This document shows positions 5,953-11,985 of a stretch of DNA of 64,000 bases, piece by piece. The stretch covers positions 62,001-126,000 of the IMG/VR virus record IMGVR_UViG_3300044641_009805; one strand, written 5' to 3'. The position numbers were made by a program, and so were the translations under genes. Each line of letters begins with the position of its first letter. Position 1 is the stretch's first letter. The stretch is from a virus. The notes beneath the pieces were generated by a model that had not been told where the DNA came from, made no database searches, and saw nothing but the letters and a program-made list of their open reading frames with translations.

Positions 5953-5981
5953 TGCAAAGTTTGCGGAAGAAAGTGTATACT
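5953..5981 (+). promoter_or_regulatory. Leaderless-type promoter
   Basis: TGCAAA, 17 bp, TATACT (5976-5981), GGGACC, ATG 5988. An A8 tract lies about 12 bp upstream of the -35 box. Confidence 0.75.
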
Positions 5982-5987
5982 GGGACC

Positions 5988-6176
5988 ATGGACCACGTCA
6001 AGAAGCTCACGGTCGTCGACGCAGACAACTCCCGCGAGTACCGCATCGAGGTGGAAGAGGGCCCGCTGCCTTACACGACGCGGATCGTGTTCGGGCCAAG
6101 CTTCTCGATCACCCTCCAGAACGAGGACGTCGCGACGCTCGCTCAGCTTCTCATGCAGGCTTCTTCGGACGTCTGA
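5988..6176 (+). CDS. Hypothetical acidic protein, 62 residues
   Basis: The promoter-defined ATG gives MDHVKKLTVVDADN. An earlier in-frame codon at 5952 would put the promoter inside the gene and is rejected. Three probable strands (LTVVDADN, YRIEVEEG, TRIVFGPSFSITL) precede a helix (VATLAQLLMQAS), a small beta-then-alpha fold. Function unknown. Confidence 0.75.
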   Translation: MDHVKKLTVVDADNSREYRIEVEEGPLPYTTRIVFGPSFSITLQNEDVATLAQLLMQASSDV

Positions 6177-6194
6177 AAAAAGTTCTCCACCCGG

Positions 6195-6223
6195 TGCAAA
6201 GTTCCACTTCGAAAATGTATATA
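6195..6223 (+). promoter_or_regulatory. Leaderless-type promoter
   Basis: TGCAAA (6195-6200), 17 bp, TATATA (6218-6223), 7 bp to ATG 6231; one base longer than the standard spacing. Confidence 0.7.
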
Positions 6224-6230
6224 TAGGATC

Positions 6231-6593
6231 ATGAACAGCATCAAGTACGTGGCCATCCTCAACGACACCATCAAGACCCTCCGACTCAATGTCGATCCGG
6301 CGCAGCTGAACCACCTGCGTGCCGCCGCCGCGGAGATCGACCAACTCCGTGGAGAGGTCGCCGACCTCGCCTTCGGCCTGTCGAAACGGCTCGCCGCCTA
6401 CGCGGCCGACATCGACGCTGGCCGCACCAGCGTCGAGCTACCTACCGCGTCGATGAAGGGTGCGAACGACCTTCTCTTCATGCAAAAGAAGAACGACGCC
6501 CTCCTGCGAAAAGCCGAGGGCTTCCCGCTCCTCCTCACCGGGGCTCTCGGTTTCGAAGCCGAGAAGAAGTTCTTCGAACTCATCCGGGGCTGA
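6231..6593 (+). CDS. Hypothetical helical protein, paralogue of 13595-13957
   Basis: 120 residues, predicted all-helical. It aligns end to end with the 120-residue protein at 13595: shared features include LR-x-A-A-x2-I-D-x-LR, (S/A)KRL-x3-A-x-DI-x-(A/D)GRT, and a C-terminal KKFFELIRG against KEFFRILRGV. The identical length and shared ends show an old tandem-array duplication followed by strong divergence. Both are high in Ala and Leu and could dimerise as coiled coils. Function unknown. Confidence 0.8.
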   Translation: MNSIKYVAILNDTIKTLRLNVDPAQLNHLRAAAAEIDQLRGEVADLAFGLSKRLAAYAADIDAGRTSVELPTASMKGANDLLFMQKKNDALLRKAEGFPLLLTGALGFEAEKKFFELIRG

Positions 6594-6612
6594 AAAAAAG
6601 TTCTCCCCTCGG

Positions 6613-6641
6613 TGCAAAGTTCTACCTCGAAAAGGTATACT
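6613..6641 (+). promoter_or_regulatory. Leaderless-type promoter
   Basis: TGCAAA, 17 bp, TATACT (6636-6641), GAAGCC, ATG 6648. A7 tract upstream, after the preceding stop. Confidence 0.75.
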
Positions 6642-6647
6642 GAAGCC

Positions 6648-6920
6648 ATGAACACCTTCCCGATCATCCTCGACGGTTCGAAGTTCGACTGGTACAACGC
6701 CTCCGCCGCGCACGGCATGGGATCGATCAGCGATCATCCTGGCTTCCCGCAGTCCGGCTGGGCACCGGGTCAGGTCGCGGTCCGCAGCCACCGTACGGGC
6801 AAGGTGGTGGCCTTCAAGTTCGTCGAGATCGCCAACGACGGCGAGGGCAACGTCAGCCTCAACTACGAGGGCACTCTCCCCGACGGCCGCTACTGCGCAC
6901 TTTCTCTCGCGGTCGGCTGA
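6648..6920 (+). CDS. Hypothetical protein, 90 residues
   Basis: MNTFPIILDGSKFDW at the promoter-defined ATG. Beta-rich throughout (GQVAVRSHRTGKVVAFKFVEI, VSLNYEGTL), with a Gly/His loop SAAHGMGSISDHPGF. It may be a small barrel. No signal peptide or membrane segment. No family recognised. Confidence 0.75.
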   Translation: MNTFPIILDGSKFDWYNASAAHGMGSISDHPGFPQSGWAPGQVAVRSHRTGKVVAFKFVEIANDGEGNVSLNYEGTLPDGRYCALSLAVG

Positions 6921-6926
6921 GGGCAG

Positions 6927-6955
6927 TGCAAAGTCAACCTCAGGTAAGGTAAGGT
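6927..6955 (+). promoter_or_regulatory. Leaderless-type promoter
   Basis: TGCAAA, 17 bp, TAAGGT (6950-6955), AGAACC, ATG 6962. It begins 7 bp after the preceding stop. Confidence 0.75.
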
Positions 6956-6961
6956 AGAACC

Positions 6962-7192
6962 ATGAAGCGAAACTCCTCTCCCAAGTCGAAGGTTCTCGAG
7001 CTGGCTTCCTTCTGCGTCTCGGAAGGCACACCCCTCGAGGTCCGCAGCACCCGCATCAAGGGGCGGTTCGGTGGCGACTTCCTCGTCGAGGTCGACGCGG
7101 GCACTCAGGTCTTGGCCCGAGCCCGCCACCGCAACTGGCGCACGGCCTACAAGCTTCTCGGCATCGAACTGTCACGCCGGGGTGTCGCCTGA
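6962..7192 (+). CDS. Hypothetical basic protein, 76 residues
   Basis: A basic N-terminus (MKRNSSPKSK) is followed by a helix with VLELASFCV and a beta-hairpin (TRIKGRFGGDFLVEVDAG), then a basic helix HRNWRTAYKLLGIEL. The pattern is compatible with a small nucleic-acid-binding domain, but no known family is identifiable. High codon GC, like its neighbours. Confidence 0.7.
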   Translation: MKRNSSPKSKVLELASFCVSEGTPLEVRSTRIKGRFGGDFLVEVDAGTQVLARARHRNWRTAYKLLGIELSRRGVA

Positions 7193-7193
7193 G

Positions 7194-7222
7194 TGCAAAG
7201 CGCACGGTGAATGAGGTAAGAT
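7194..7222 (+). promoter_or_regulatory. Leaderless-type promoter
   Basis: TGCAAA, 17 bp, TAAGAT (7217-7222), AGAACC, ATG 7229. Confidence 0.75.
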
Positions 7223-7228
7223 AGAACC

Positions 7229-7960
7229 ATGGACGCCACACCCCGGATCGAAGCCCTCCGCACCGCTAAGGCCATCATCGGCTCTCACGGTGTGGTTGCG
7301 CACATGAACAAGTACAACCGAGAAGTCCTCGCTCGGGAGGTGACCGAGGGATCGACGGGGATGCGGTGCGACTTCAACCTGGACCCCGCTCGCAGCGCCT
7401 GGCACGAGTCCAACCCGTCGGTCACGTTGGTGGTCGCCTACAATGCGGACCCGAAGGGGGCACAGCTCAATGATGAAGGTGCCATGGTGCTAGAAAACTA
7501 CCTACGTATCGCCGTGGGGACTTCAGGCGGCGACATGGACCTAGAGACGCTGAAGCAGCGGGAAAGCATGGTCTCGATGGTTGCCATGCTGGGAGAAATG
7601 CTGACAACGACGTTGCCCCAGAAGATCACGTTGACCATGGAGTCACCCGCTCAGGTGGTCGAGAGGACACAACGCCAGCACGAGCAGTTCGTTGGCAAGC
7701 AAATCTACGACAACCTCGGTGAGGCGGCCTTCAAGGGCCTCCGCGTCGATGGCTCAGGCCGATTCGTACGCCTCACTTCCACCTACGCTTCTGTGGCCGG
7801 AAAGTACCCGGATTCTGGGACCTACCGGTTCCGTCACGTCCGTCGAGTTGACCGTAGGGGTTGCCCCAAGGAAGTCGCCAACTATTCGATCCGGGTGTTC
7901 GGGTGTGGAGACGGTAGCCTCCCTCCTTCGGTCGCGATTCATCGCATCAAGGCAGTGTAA
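7229..7960 (+). CDS. Hypothetical protein, 243 residues
   Basis: One of the two largest products of the left-arm array after Sir2. Mixed alpha/beta N-terminal part (IEALRTAKAIIGSHGV, SVTLVVAYNADPKGA), a helical centre (LETLKQRESMVSMVAMLGEML) and a Cys-containing, Arg-rich beta C-terminus (YRFRHVRRVDRRGC, RVFGCGDGSLPPSV). No catalytic motif is recognised. The start is set by the promoter 6 bp upstream. The next promoter starts inside its last codons (7956). Confidence 0.8.
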   Translation: MDATPRIEALRTAKAIIGSHGVVAHMNKYNREVLAREVTEGSTGMRCDFNLDPARSAWHESNPSVTLVVAYNADPKGAQLNDEGAMVLENYLRIAVGTSGGDMDLETLKQRESMVSMVAMLGEMLTTTLPQKITLTMESPAQVVERTQRQHEQFVGKQIYDNLGEAAFKGLRVDGSGRFVRLTSTYASVAGKYPDSGTYRFRHVRRVDRRGCPKEVANYSIRVFGCGDGSLPPSVAIHRIKAV

Positions 7961-7984
7961 AGTTCCTCAGAGAGGTGATAGAGT
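7956..7984 (+). promoter_or_regulatory. Leaderless-type promoter for an 8-codon ORF
   Basis: TGTAAA, 17 bp, TAGAGT (7979-7984), AGAACC, ATG 7991. It overlaps the end of the upstream gene. Confidence 0.7.
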
Positions 7985-7990
7985 AGAACC

Positions 7991-8017
7991 ATGGAAACGA
8001 TCAAGATCGGCATCTGA
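7991..8017 (+). CDS. 8-residue leader peptide ORF
   Basis: The ATG sits at the exact position of all other leaderless starts in the array but opens METIKIGI followed by TGA. The next gene begins 38 nt downstream with its own AGGAG site. It may be a true upstream ORF that regulates 8056-8451, or the remnant of a gene replaced during an exchange. Confidence 0.45.
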   Translation: METIKIGI

Positions 8018-8055
8018 CCCAATCCACCCGCCAACCTTCCGCCCAGGAGAACTAC

Positions 8056-8451
8056 ATGTCGACTCGCTCTTTCATCGGAATCCAGAATCTCGACGGCACG
8101 GTCACCGGCGTCTACTGCCACCATGATGGATATCTCGACGGCGTCGGAGCGACCCTCAAGGCCCACTACACGACGGTCCGCCAGGTGCTCGACCTCGTGG
8201 CGCTCGGCTCGTTGTCCTCTCTCCATGAGGACCTCGACTACACGCAGGCCTACCATCGTGACCGTGGTGATGACCTCGACATCTCCACCTACGACTCCCC
8301 TGTTGACATCAGCTTCGACGACGGAGGCTACGAGTTCGTCTACCTCTTCCGGCCGTCGGATGAGCGAGGATCGACCTATAGCTGGCACTACGCAGACCGT
8401 GAGGTCTTCGGCAAAGGTCCCGAGTTCAAGCCCCTCGCCTTCGCGGTGTAA
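8056..8451 (+). CDS. Conserved phage protein of unknown function (STRSxIGIxNxDG type)
   Basis: 131 residues. The N-terminal MSTRSFIGIQNLDGTV, followed by GVYCHHDGYLDGVGATL and HYTT, resembles an uncharacterised protein type recalled from many phages and bacteria; its conserved Cys, His and Asp residues (YCHHDGY) suggest a metal or small-ligand site. A C-terminal YEFVYLF strand follows. Unlike its neighbours it uses a classical ribosome binding site (CAGGAGAACTAC before the ATG), after a short leader ORF. The family's role is not known to me. Confidence 0.8.
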   Translation: MSTRSFIGIQNLDGTVTGVYCHHDGYLDGVGATLKAHYTTVRQVLDLVALGSLSSLHEDLDYTQAYHRDRGDDLDISTYDSPVDISFDDGGYEFVYLFRPSDERGSTYSWHYADREVFGKGPEFKPLAFAV

Positions 8452-8475
8452 AGTCAACCCCCAACAAGATAAGGT
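8447..8475 (+). promoter_or_regulatory. Leaderless-type promoter
   Basis: TGTAAA (8447-8452), 17 bp, TAAGGT (8470-8475), AACAAC, ATG 8482. The -35 box overlaps the upstream stop codon. Confidence 0.75.
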
Positions 8476-8481
8476 AACAAC

Positions 8482-8724
8482 ATGACACGACGAGTTACGA
8501 ACAAGCTTCTCGAGATGATGGAAGAGGGCGCCTTGGATGCCGAGGTGCTGGTGAGGGCCTGCCTGACCTTCATGTCGGAGGCCGACGTGGCCGAGATGGC
8601 CGTGGGTGAGGGGTTCCTCGAGGAGGAGGACGCAGAGATCGACGAGGACGAAGATGAGGATGAGGTAGGCGAGGATGATGAGGAGGAAGAGCCCCTCTCA
8701 ACCTTCGGGGTGGACGACGACTGA
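8482..8724 (+). CDS. Acidic-tail protein, 80 residues
   Basis: The first 50 residues form a helical region (VTNKLLEMMEEGALDAEVLVRACL, MSEADVAEMAVGEGF). From about residue 48 the chain is nearly all Glu and Asp, with a run of more than 25 acidic positions ending EEEEPLSTFGVDDD. Such tails mimic DNA or bind basic proteins; a DNA-mimic or histone-like partner role is possible but unproven. Confidence 0.75.
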   Translation: MTRRVTNKLLEMMEEGALDAEVLVRACLTFMSEADVAEMAVGEGFLEEEDAEIDEDEDEDEVGEDDEEEEPLSTFGVDDD

Positions 8725-8741
8725 AAAAGTGCGGGCGGCGG

Positions 8742-8770
8742 TGCAAAGTCCTGTGTGATCGTGGTAGATT
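8742..8770 (+). promoter_or_regulatory. Leaderless-type promoter
   Basis: TGCAAA, 17 bp, TAGATT (8765-8770), GGAACC, ATG 8777. An A5 tract follows the upstream stop. Confidence 0.75.
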
Positions 8771-8776
8771 GGAACC

Positions 8777-9520
8777 ATGCCGATCATCAAGAAGAGCTAC
8801 GCCTACGGTCCCGGCCCCTCCACGTCGGAGGTGTACTTCCAGCACCGCGTCCTGCGGATCGAGAAGACCACGGAGACCCGCAACTGGTCGGACACGCTCG
8901 ACTACTCGGACCACCGCTCGACGGAGTGCACCTGGGCCCTCGTGTGGCTCGGTACCCGCGGCGTTCCAGCCCGCGATGCCCACTACGCCGGCGGTCGCAC
9001 CGTCGCCTACTTCGACGCCCTCAAGTGGGACGCCGACAAGATCCGCGACCTCGAGGTCCACGAGCAGTTTGCCTGGGTGGATTGCACCAACCTCTTCGTG
9101 GATCGTAACGGCTACTCGCTGGTGCCTTCGGTCGATCCTTTCGACATGCAGCTCCTCCACGGCGGTCCGGAGATGATCGAGGGGCTCGCGGTCTGGGAGG
9201 CCTACCACACGGCTCGGATCGCCCGTGCGGAGGCGGAACGGATGGCCAAGGTCGCCGAAGCTGCTGCCCAGGTCGCCGCCGAGAAGGCGAAGAGGGATGC
9301 CCGCCAAGCAAAGCGAGATGCCAAGCTCCAGGCCGAGAAGGCGGTGGCTGAGGGTCAGTTGGCCCGGATCCCCGCCAAGGGCACCACGGTCACGGTCGAT
9401 GGGTTCACCGGCAAGGTCTTCTGGATCGGTGTCTCCAAGTACCGCGGCAAGTGGAATGCCCGGGCAGGGGTGAAGGACCCCAAAGGGAACGTCCAGTGGG
9501 TCCCGGCAGATAAGTTCTGA
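8777..9520 (+). CDS. Hypothetical protein with coiled coil and C-terminal SH3-like region
   Basis: 247 residues in three parts. An N-terminal mixed domain (1-130) is rich in aromatic residues and Asp/His. A charged Ala/Lys/Glu/Arg helix (about 140-200, AAAQVAAEKAKRDARQAKRD) should form a coiled coil. The C-terminal part, about 45 residues with KGTTVTVDGFTGKVFWIGVS and VKDPKGNVQWVP, reads like a small beta barrel of KOW/SH3 type. This could be a nucleic-acid or ribosome-associated protein (inference). A stem-loop element follows the gene. Confidence 0.75.
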   Translation: MPIIKKSYAYGPGPSTSEVYFQHRVLRIEKTTETRNWSDTLDYSDHRSTECTWALVWLGTRGVPARDAHYAGGRTVAYFDALKWDADKIRDLEVHEQFAWVDCTNLFVDRNGYSLVPSVDPFDMQLLHGGPEMIEGLAVWEAYHTARIARAEAERMAKVAEAAAQVAAEKAKRDARQAKRDAKLQAEKAVAEGQLARIPAKGTTVTVDGFTGKVFWIGVSKYRGKWNARAGVKDPKGNVQWVPADKF

Positions 9521-9533
9521 CCCTCGTCCCACC

Positions 9534-9620
9534 CCCAGGATGACCCAGGAGAGGTTCCTGAAACTGGGGGTGGGGTAACCTAGGTCGAATTGTCCTAGGC
9601 CTCTCCTGGGTCATCCTGGG
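9534..9620 (+). repeat. Long stem-loop element, copy 2
   Basis: Perfect 21-bp inverted repeat, 9534-9554 with 9600-9620 (core GGATGACCCAGGAGAGG), 45-nt loop containing GGGGTAACC and an inner CCTAGG/CCTAGG pairing. A competing 11-bp helix, CCCACCCCCAG (9528-9538) with CTGGGGGTGGG (9564-9574), overlaps the left arm. Confidence 0.9.
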
Positions 9621-9647
9621 TGACCTGAGAAAAAGTGCCCATGTCGG

Positions 9648-9676
9648 TGCAAAGTTCCACCGGGAAAGGGTATACT
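9648..9676 (+). promoter_or_regulatory. Leaderless-type promoter
   Basis: TGCAAA, 17 bp, TATACT (9671-9676), GGGACC, ATG 9683. It lies 27 bp after stem-loop copy 2, with an A5 tract between. Confidence 0.75.
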
Positions 9677-9682
9677 GGGACC

Positions 9683-9769
9683 ATGAAGAACGCCGCCGCT
9701 GACATCCTCGGAGCCATCGTCACCGTCGCCACCACGGCCTTCGCGGCCTGGTGGATGATGGCCGCCTGA
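9683..9769 (+). CDS. 28-residue single-pass membrane peptide
   Basis: MKNAAADILGAIVTV continues as an uninterrupted hydrophobic segment TTAFAAWWMMAA to the stop at 9767-9769. One membrane helix with a Lys at the N-terminus. The start coincides with the leaderless promoter position and the next promoter begins 7 bp after the stop, so the ORF fills its slot in the array. Probably acts at the inner membrane; role unknown. Confidence 0.65.
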   Translation: MKNAAADILGAIVTVATTAFAAWWMMAA

Positions 9770-9775
9770 ACCCGG

Positions 9776-9803
9776 TGCAAAGTCACCCATGACAAGATAT
9801 ATA
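9776..9803 (+). promoter_or_regulatory. Leaderless-type promoter with -10 in a hairpin loop
   Basis: TGCAAA (9776-9781), 16 bp, TATATA (9798-9803), 6 bp to ATG 9810. The -10 forms the loop of the perfect palindrome at 9789-9811. Confidence 0.7.
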
Positions 9804-9811
9804 CTTGTCAT
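9789..9811 (+). promoter_or_regulatory. Perfect palindrome across the start codon
   Basis: ATGACAAG-ATATATA-CTTGTCAT, 8-bp arms and a 7-nt AT loop, with the right arm ending in the AT of the start codon. It may be an operator or an RNA hairpin. Confidence 0.7.
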
Positions 9812-10136
9812 GAAACTGACCACGAAACAGCTAAGAAGCTTGATCAACGAAGTCCTTGAAGAAGAAGGAGTGACACCGGCCATGACCACCGACCAACTCA
9901 AGGAGATCGCGGCGGAACTCACCAAGGCGGAGAAGGCGGCCTTCCTCAACGCCCGGCCTTACCCCCCGGATGGTCGGGTCCAACTGCCTTCGGGCCGGGT
10001 CCTCGACGTCGGCTCTTGGGAAGCCGCCATGGAACTCAACACCCTCGTCATGTTGCCGCAGAAGAAGATCGGAACAGGCCGAGGTGGTCTGAAGGGTCGC
10101 CCGGCCTGGCTGAAAAAAGCGCTCGGCTACTACTGA
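9810..10136 (+). CDS. Head-signal family protein (MKLT N-terminus), 108 residues
   Basis: Starts MKLTTKQLRSLINEVLEEEG, the clearest member of the N-terminal amphipathic helix family, with a possible (L/I)xE cleavage site at LEEE/G (residues 16-20). The rest has a helix DQLKEIAAELTKAEKAAFL and a basic, Gly-rich C-terminus (KKIGTGRGGLKGRPAWLKK). By analogy with T4 internal head proteins, the helix would direct the protein into the prohead core and be removed by the prohead protease (inference). It is unusual in being encoded in the left-arm small-gene array. An in-frame start at 9789 is rejected because it would include the promoter. Confidence 0.75.
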   Translation: MKLTTKQLRSLINEVLEEEGVTPAMTTDQLKEIAAELTKAEKAAFLNARPYPPDGRVQLPSGRVLDVGSWEAAMELNTLVMLPQKKIGTGRGGLKGRPAWLKKALGYY

Positions 10137-10140
10137 GCGG

Positions 10141-10169
10141 TGCAAAGTCAACCTCGAACAGGATAAGGT
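10141..10169 (+). promoter_or_regulatory. Leaderless-type promoter
   Basis: TGCAAA, 17 bp, TAAGGT (10164-10169), AGAACC, ATG 10176. Confidence 0.75.
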
Positions 10170-10175
10170 AGAACC

Positions 10176-10397
10176 ATGGACAACATCAAGATCTTCGTGG
10201 TGCAGCAGGGTGCAATGTCCTATTCCAACGTCGACGAGGTCACCTACGTGTTCCTCAACGAGGCGGACGCTCGGGTCAAGTACGCGTACCTCCTCGAGAA
10301 CCGGGTGGTCGAGTGCGACTCTTACGACAGGACCTGGACTTCCCTCCACGCGGTGACTCCTGGCGACGAGGTGTCGCAGGACAACAAGATCGCCTGA
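10176..10397 (+). CDS. Hypothetical protein, 73 residues
   Basis: MDNIKIFVVQQGAMSYSNVDEV followed by VFLNEADARVKYAYLLENRVV: a strand, a loop and a helix in ferredoxin-like order, then a second strand (TWTSLHAVTPGDEV). The promoter behind it is nearly identical in sequence to the one in front of it, suggesting recent copying of the promoter cassette. Function unknown. Confidence 0.75.
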   Translation: MDNIKIFVVQQGAMSYSNVDEVTYVFLNEADARVKYAYLLENRVVECDSYDRTWTSLHAVTPGDEVSQDNKIA

Positions 10398-10398
10398 G

Positions 10399-10427
10399 TG
10401 CAAAGTCAACCTCGAACAGGATAAGGT
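10399..10427 (+). promoter_or_regulatory. Leaderless-type promoter
   Basis: TGCAAA, 17 bp, TAAGGT (10422-10427), AGAACC, ATG 10434. From -35 to ATG it is identical to the promoter at 10141. Confidence 0.75.
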
Positions 10428-10433
10428 AGAACC

Positions 10434-10751
10434 ATGAACATCATCGAGTACGTCTCCGGCGGCCGTAGGTACCGGGCCACCCTCGTCCCTGGGAAGCACA
10501 TCATCGTGGAGTGCTTCCGGGATGATCAGTTCGTCTCCATGCGGAAGTTCGAGGTCGGCGATGTGGCCGAGTACGACTCCTTCAACCTCCGCTACACCGC
10601 GCCCATCGTCTCCATCGGCAAGTCCACGGTCACGTTCAATGTGTACGACAGCAAGAGGCGCCTCAAGGCTGAGAACTTCGCCTGGCGCAATTGGAACTTC
10701 AACGCCGAGGAGATCGCCCGTCGGAACGCGGAGACGAGCCAGCACATCTGA
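10434..10751 (+). CDS. Hypothetical phage protein, 105 residues
   Basis: Beta-rich N-terminal two thirds with FEVGDVAEYDSFNLRY, then IGKSTVTFNVYDSKRRLK, and a C-terminal helix FNAEEIARRNAETSQHI. The EVGDVAEYDSxNLxY and EEIARRNxxTS elements are ones I associate with a small uncharacterised phage protein type (recalled, not searched). It may be a barrel with a terminal helix. No enzymatic residues stand out. Confidence 0.75.
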   Translation: MNIIEYVSGGRRYRATLVPGKHIIVECFRDDQFVSMRKFEVGDVAEYDSFNLRYTAPIVSIGKSTVTFNVYDSKRRLKAENFAWRNWNFNAEEIARRNAETSQHI

Positions 10752-10757
10752 ACCCGG

Positions 10758-10786
10758 TGCAAAGTTCGACCGTGATAGGGTATACT
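10758..10786 (+). promoter_or_regulatory. Leaderless-type promoter
   Basis: TGCAAA, 17 bp, TATACT (10781-10786), AGGACC, ATG 10793. Confidence 0.75.
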
Positions 10787-10792
10787 AGGACC

Positions 10793-11035
10793 ATGAACAA
10801 GTTCGATGCTTTCGCGGCCAAGGCGAAGATCCTCGGGGAGATGCTGGAGACCGTCGGCAAGCTGCGGGACTCCGACCTGGAGAAGCTCGTGGCGCCGATG
10901 GAAGGCATGACGGTGTGGTCCCACGACGATGTTGAGTCGCTGACTGACTCGATCAACCACCTCTTCGAGGAGCTGATGATGCTCCAGGAAGAACTCCAGT
11001 CCTTCACCAGCCCGGCTGAGAGGTCGAGTGGCTGA
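10793..11035 (+). CDS. Hypothetical helical protein, 80 residues
   Basis: The promoter-defined ATG gives MNKFDAFAAKAKILGEML. All-helical, with heptad spacing (ILGEMLETVGKL, LTDSINHLFEELMMLQEEL) that should form a coiled coil. Acidic overall. The longer open frame back to 10691 overlaps the previous gene and is not used. Function unknown. Confidence 0.75.
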   Translation: MNKFDAFAAKAKILGEMLETVGKLRDSDLEKLVAPMEGMTVWSHDDVESLTDSINHLFEELMMLQEELQSFTSPAERSSG

Positions 11036-11038
11036 CCC

Positions 11039-11118
11039 AGGATGACCCAGGAGAGGCCCTGAGAATTCCCGGTGGGGTAACCTCCGCCTCGAACCTCCGG
11101 CCTCTCCTGGGTCATCCT
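11039..11118 (+). repeat. Long stem-loop element, copy 3
   Basis: Perfect 20-bp inverted repeat, 11039-11058 with 11099-11118 (core GGATGACCCAGGAGAGG), 40-nt loop with GGTGGGGTAACCT. It starts 3 bp after the preceding stop codon and 21 bp before the next promoter. Confidence 0.9.
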
Positions 11119-11139
11119 CGAGGGAGTGCAAGGGGACGG

Positions 11140-11168
11140 TGCAAAGTTCCACCGGAGAGGGATAAGAT
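11140..11168 (+). promoter_or_regulatory. Leaderless-type promoter
   Basis: TGCAAA, 17 bp, TAAGAT (11163-11168), GGACCC, ATG 11175. Confidence 0.75.
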
Positions 11169-11174
11169 GGACCC

Positions 11175-11705
11175 ATGACAGTGATATCGTGGATCGCCCT
11201 CCTCGTCGCCATAGTGGCCCTTGCTGACTCGCAAGAGACTCGAGCACGCCTCAAGACACTCAGCCGCATCCCCGGTCCACGAGGGCTCCGAGGTCTACGT
11301 GGGGCGCCAGGACCGAGAGGAGAGGCCGGAGAGGTAGGCCCATGTGGCCCACCAGGACCCCAAGGTGAAACAGGTCCCCAAGGAACCCCAGGCATTCCTG
11401 GGCCAAAGGGAGACCCAGGAGACGGTGGGCCAATGGGACCCCAAGGCCCGACAGGGGAAGCAGGACCCAAGGGTGAGACCGGTCTAACGGGTGACCAGGG
11501 TCCAAGCGGCCCAACAGGTCCCCAGGGTCCTCGAGGTGAGGCAGGACCGACCGGACCCCAAGGTGATATGGGACCACCTGGCCCACGGGGAGAAGTGGGA
11601 CCTAGAGGTCCCCAGGGCTTCAAGGGTGAGTCCAGCGGACCGGCCGAACGGGAACTCCTCGCCCATTGGGCCCACGAGGCACTGAAGCCCCGAGGCGAAG
11701 AATGA
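11175..11705 (+). CDS. Membrane-anchored collagen-like protein
   Basis: 176 residues. Residues 3-18 ([16 protein letters not shown]) form one membrane helix without a cleavage site. A short charged linker follows, and from Gly34 to about residue 153 there are 40 uninterrupted Gly-X-Y triplets rich in Pro, Glu, Lys and Arg, with one Cys (GPCGPP). A 20-residue helical tail ends the protein. Such repeats form collagen triple helices. Phage collagen repeats are best known from tail fibres, but this one has a membrane anchor, no fibre domains and a promoter of the small-gene array. That points to a trimeric rod attached to the host membrane (inference). Confidence 0.85.
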   Translation: MTVISWIALLVAIVALADSQETRARLKTLSRIPGPRGLRGLRGAPGPRGEAGEVGPCGPPGPQGETGPQGTPGIPGPKGDPGDGGPMGPQGPTGEAGPKGETGLTGDQGPSGPTGPQGPRGEAGPTGPQGDMGPPGPRGEVGPRGPQGFKGESSGPAERELLAHWAHEALKPRGEE

Positions 11706-11716
11706 CACGAGATCGG

Positions 11717-11745
11717 TGCAAAGTCACCCCTGAATAGGGTATACT
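11717..11745 (+). promoter_or_regulatory. Leaderless-type promoter with GTG start
   Basis: TGCAAA, 17 bp, TATACT (11740-11745), GGGACC, GTG 11752. The only GTG among the leaderless-type starts. Confidence 0.75.
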
Positions 11746-11751
11746 GGGACC

Positions 11752-11949
11752 GTGAAGATCATCTACCTGTTGTTCAGCGACGTGACCTTCGGGACCCACG
11801 AGCACGGCTTCATCCCGCGCAAAGTCGTTCAGGATCCGGACGACGAGGACGCCCGCTACGAGCGCCACCTGAAGTCCAAGGGCATCAATGCCCGTGTGTA
11901 CGACGGCAAGGTGAAGCTCCTTGAGCCCGGGGAAAAGTTCACGATCTGA
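11752..11949 (+). CDS. Hypothetical protein, 65 residues
   Basis: Starts at GTG 11752, at the standard distance from the promoter: MKIIYLLFSDVTFGTHEHG. It is a strand, loop and helix (DDEDARYERHLKSKG), then a beta hairpin RVYDGKVKLLEPGEKF. Small alpha/beta fold, no known family. The preceding collagen gene and this one are separated by only the promoter. Confidence 0.7.
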   Translation: MKIIYLLFSDVTFGTHEHGFIPRKVVQDPDDEDARYERHLKSKGINARVYDGKVKLLEPGEKFTI

Positions 11950-11950
11950 G

Positions 11951-11979
11951 TGCAAAGTTCAACCTCGAAAGGATATACT
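11951..11979 (+). promoter_or_regulatory. Leaderless-type promoter
   Basis: TGCAAA, 17 bp, TATACT (11974-11979), AGGATC, ATG 11986. Confidence 0.75.
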
Positions 11980-11985
11980 AGGATC

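Noticed and set aside
9789-10136. Longer start at 9789 for the MKLT protein
   Set aside because: It would place the TATATA box and half the palindrome inside the coding region; the MKLT start agrees with the promoter spacing and the family.
10592-11623. Long Pro/Gly-rich reading frame on the minus strand opposite the collagen-like gene
   Set aside because: It is the antisense of the Gly-X-Y repeat and its GC-rich flanks; it has no promoter or ribosome site and would overlap three plus-strand genes.
11175-11705. Collagen-like gene as a tail fibre
   Set aside because: It has an N-terminal membrane helix, no fibre or trimerisation domain, and lies among the small left-arm genes; kept as membrane-anchored, though not proven.
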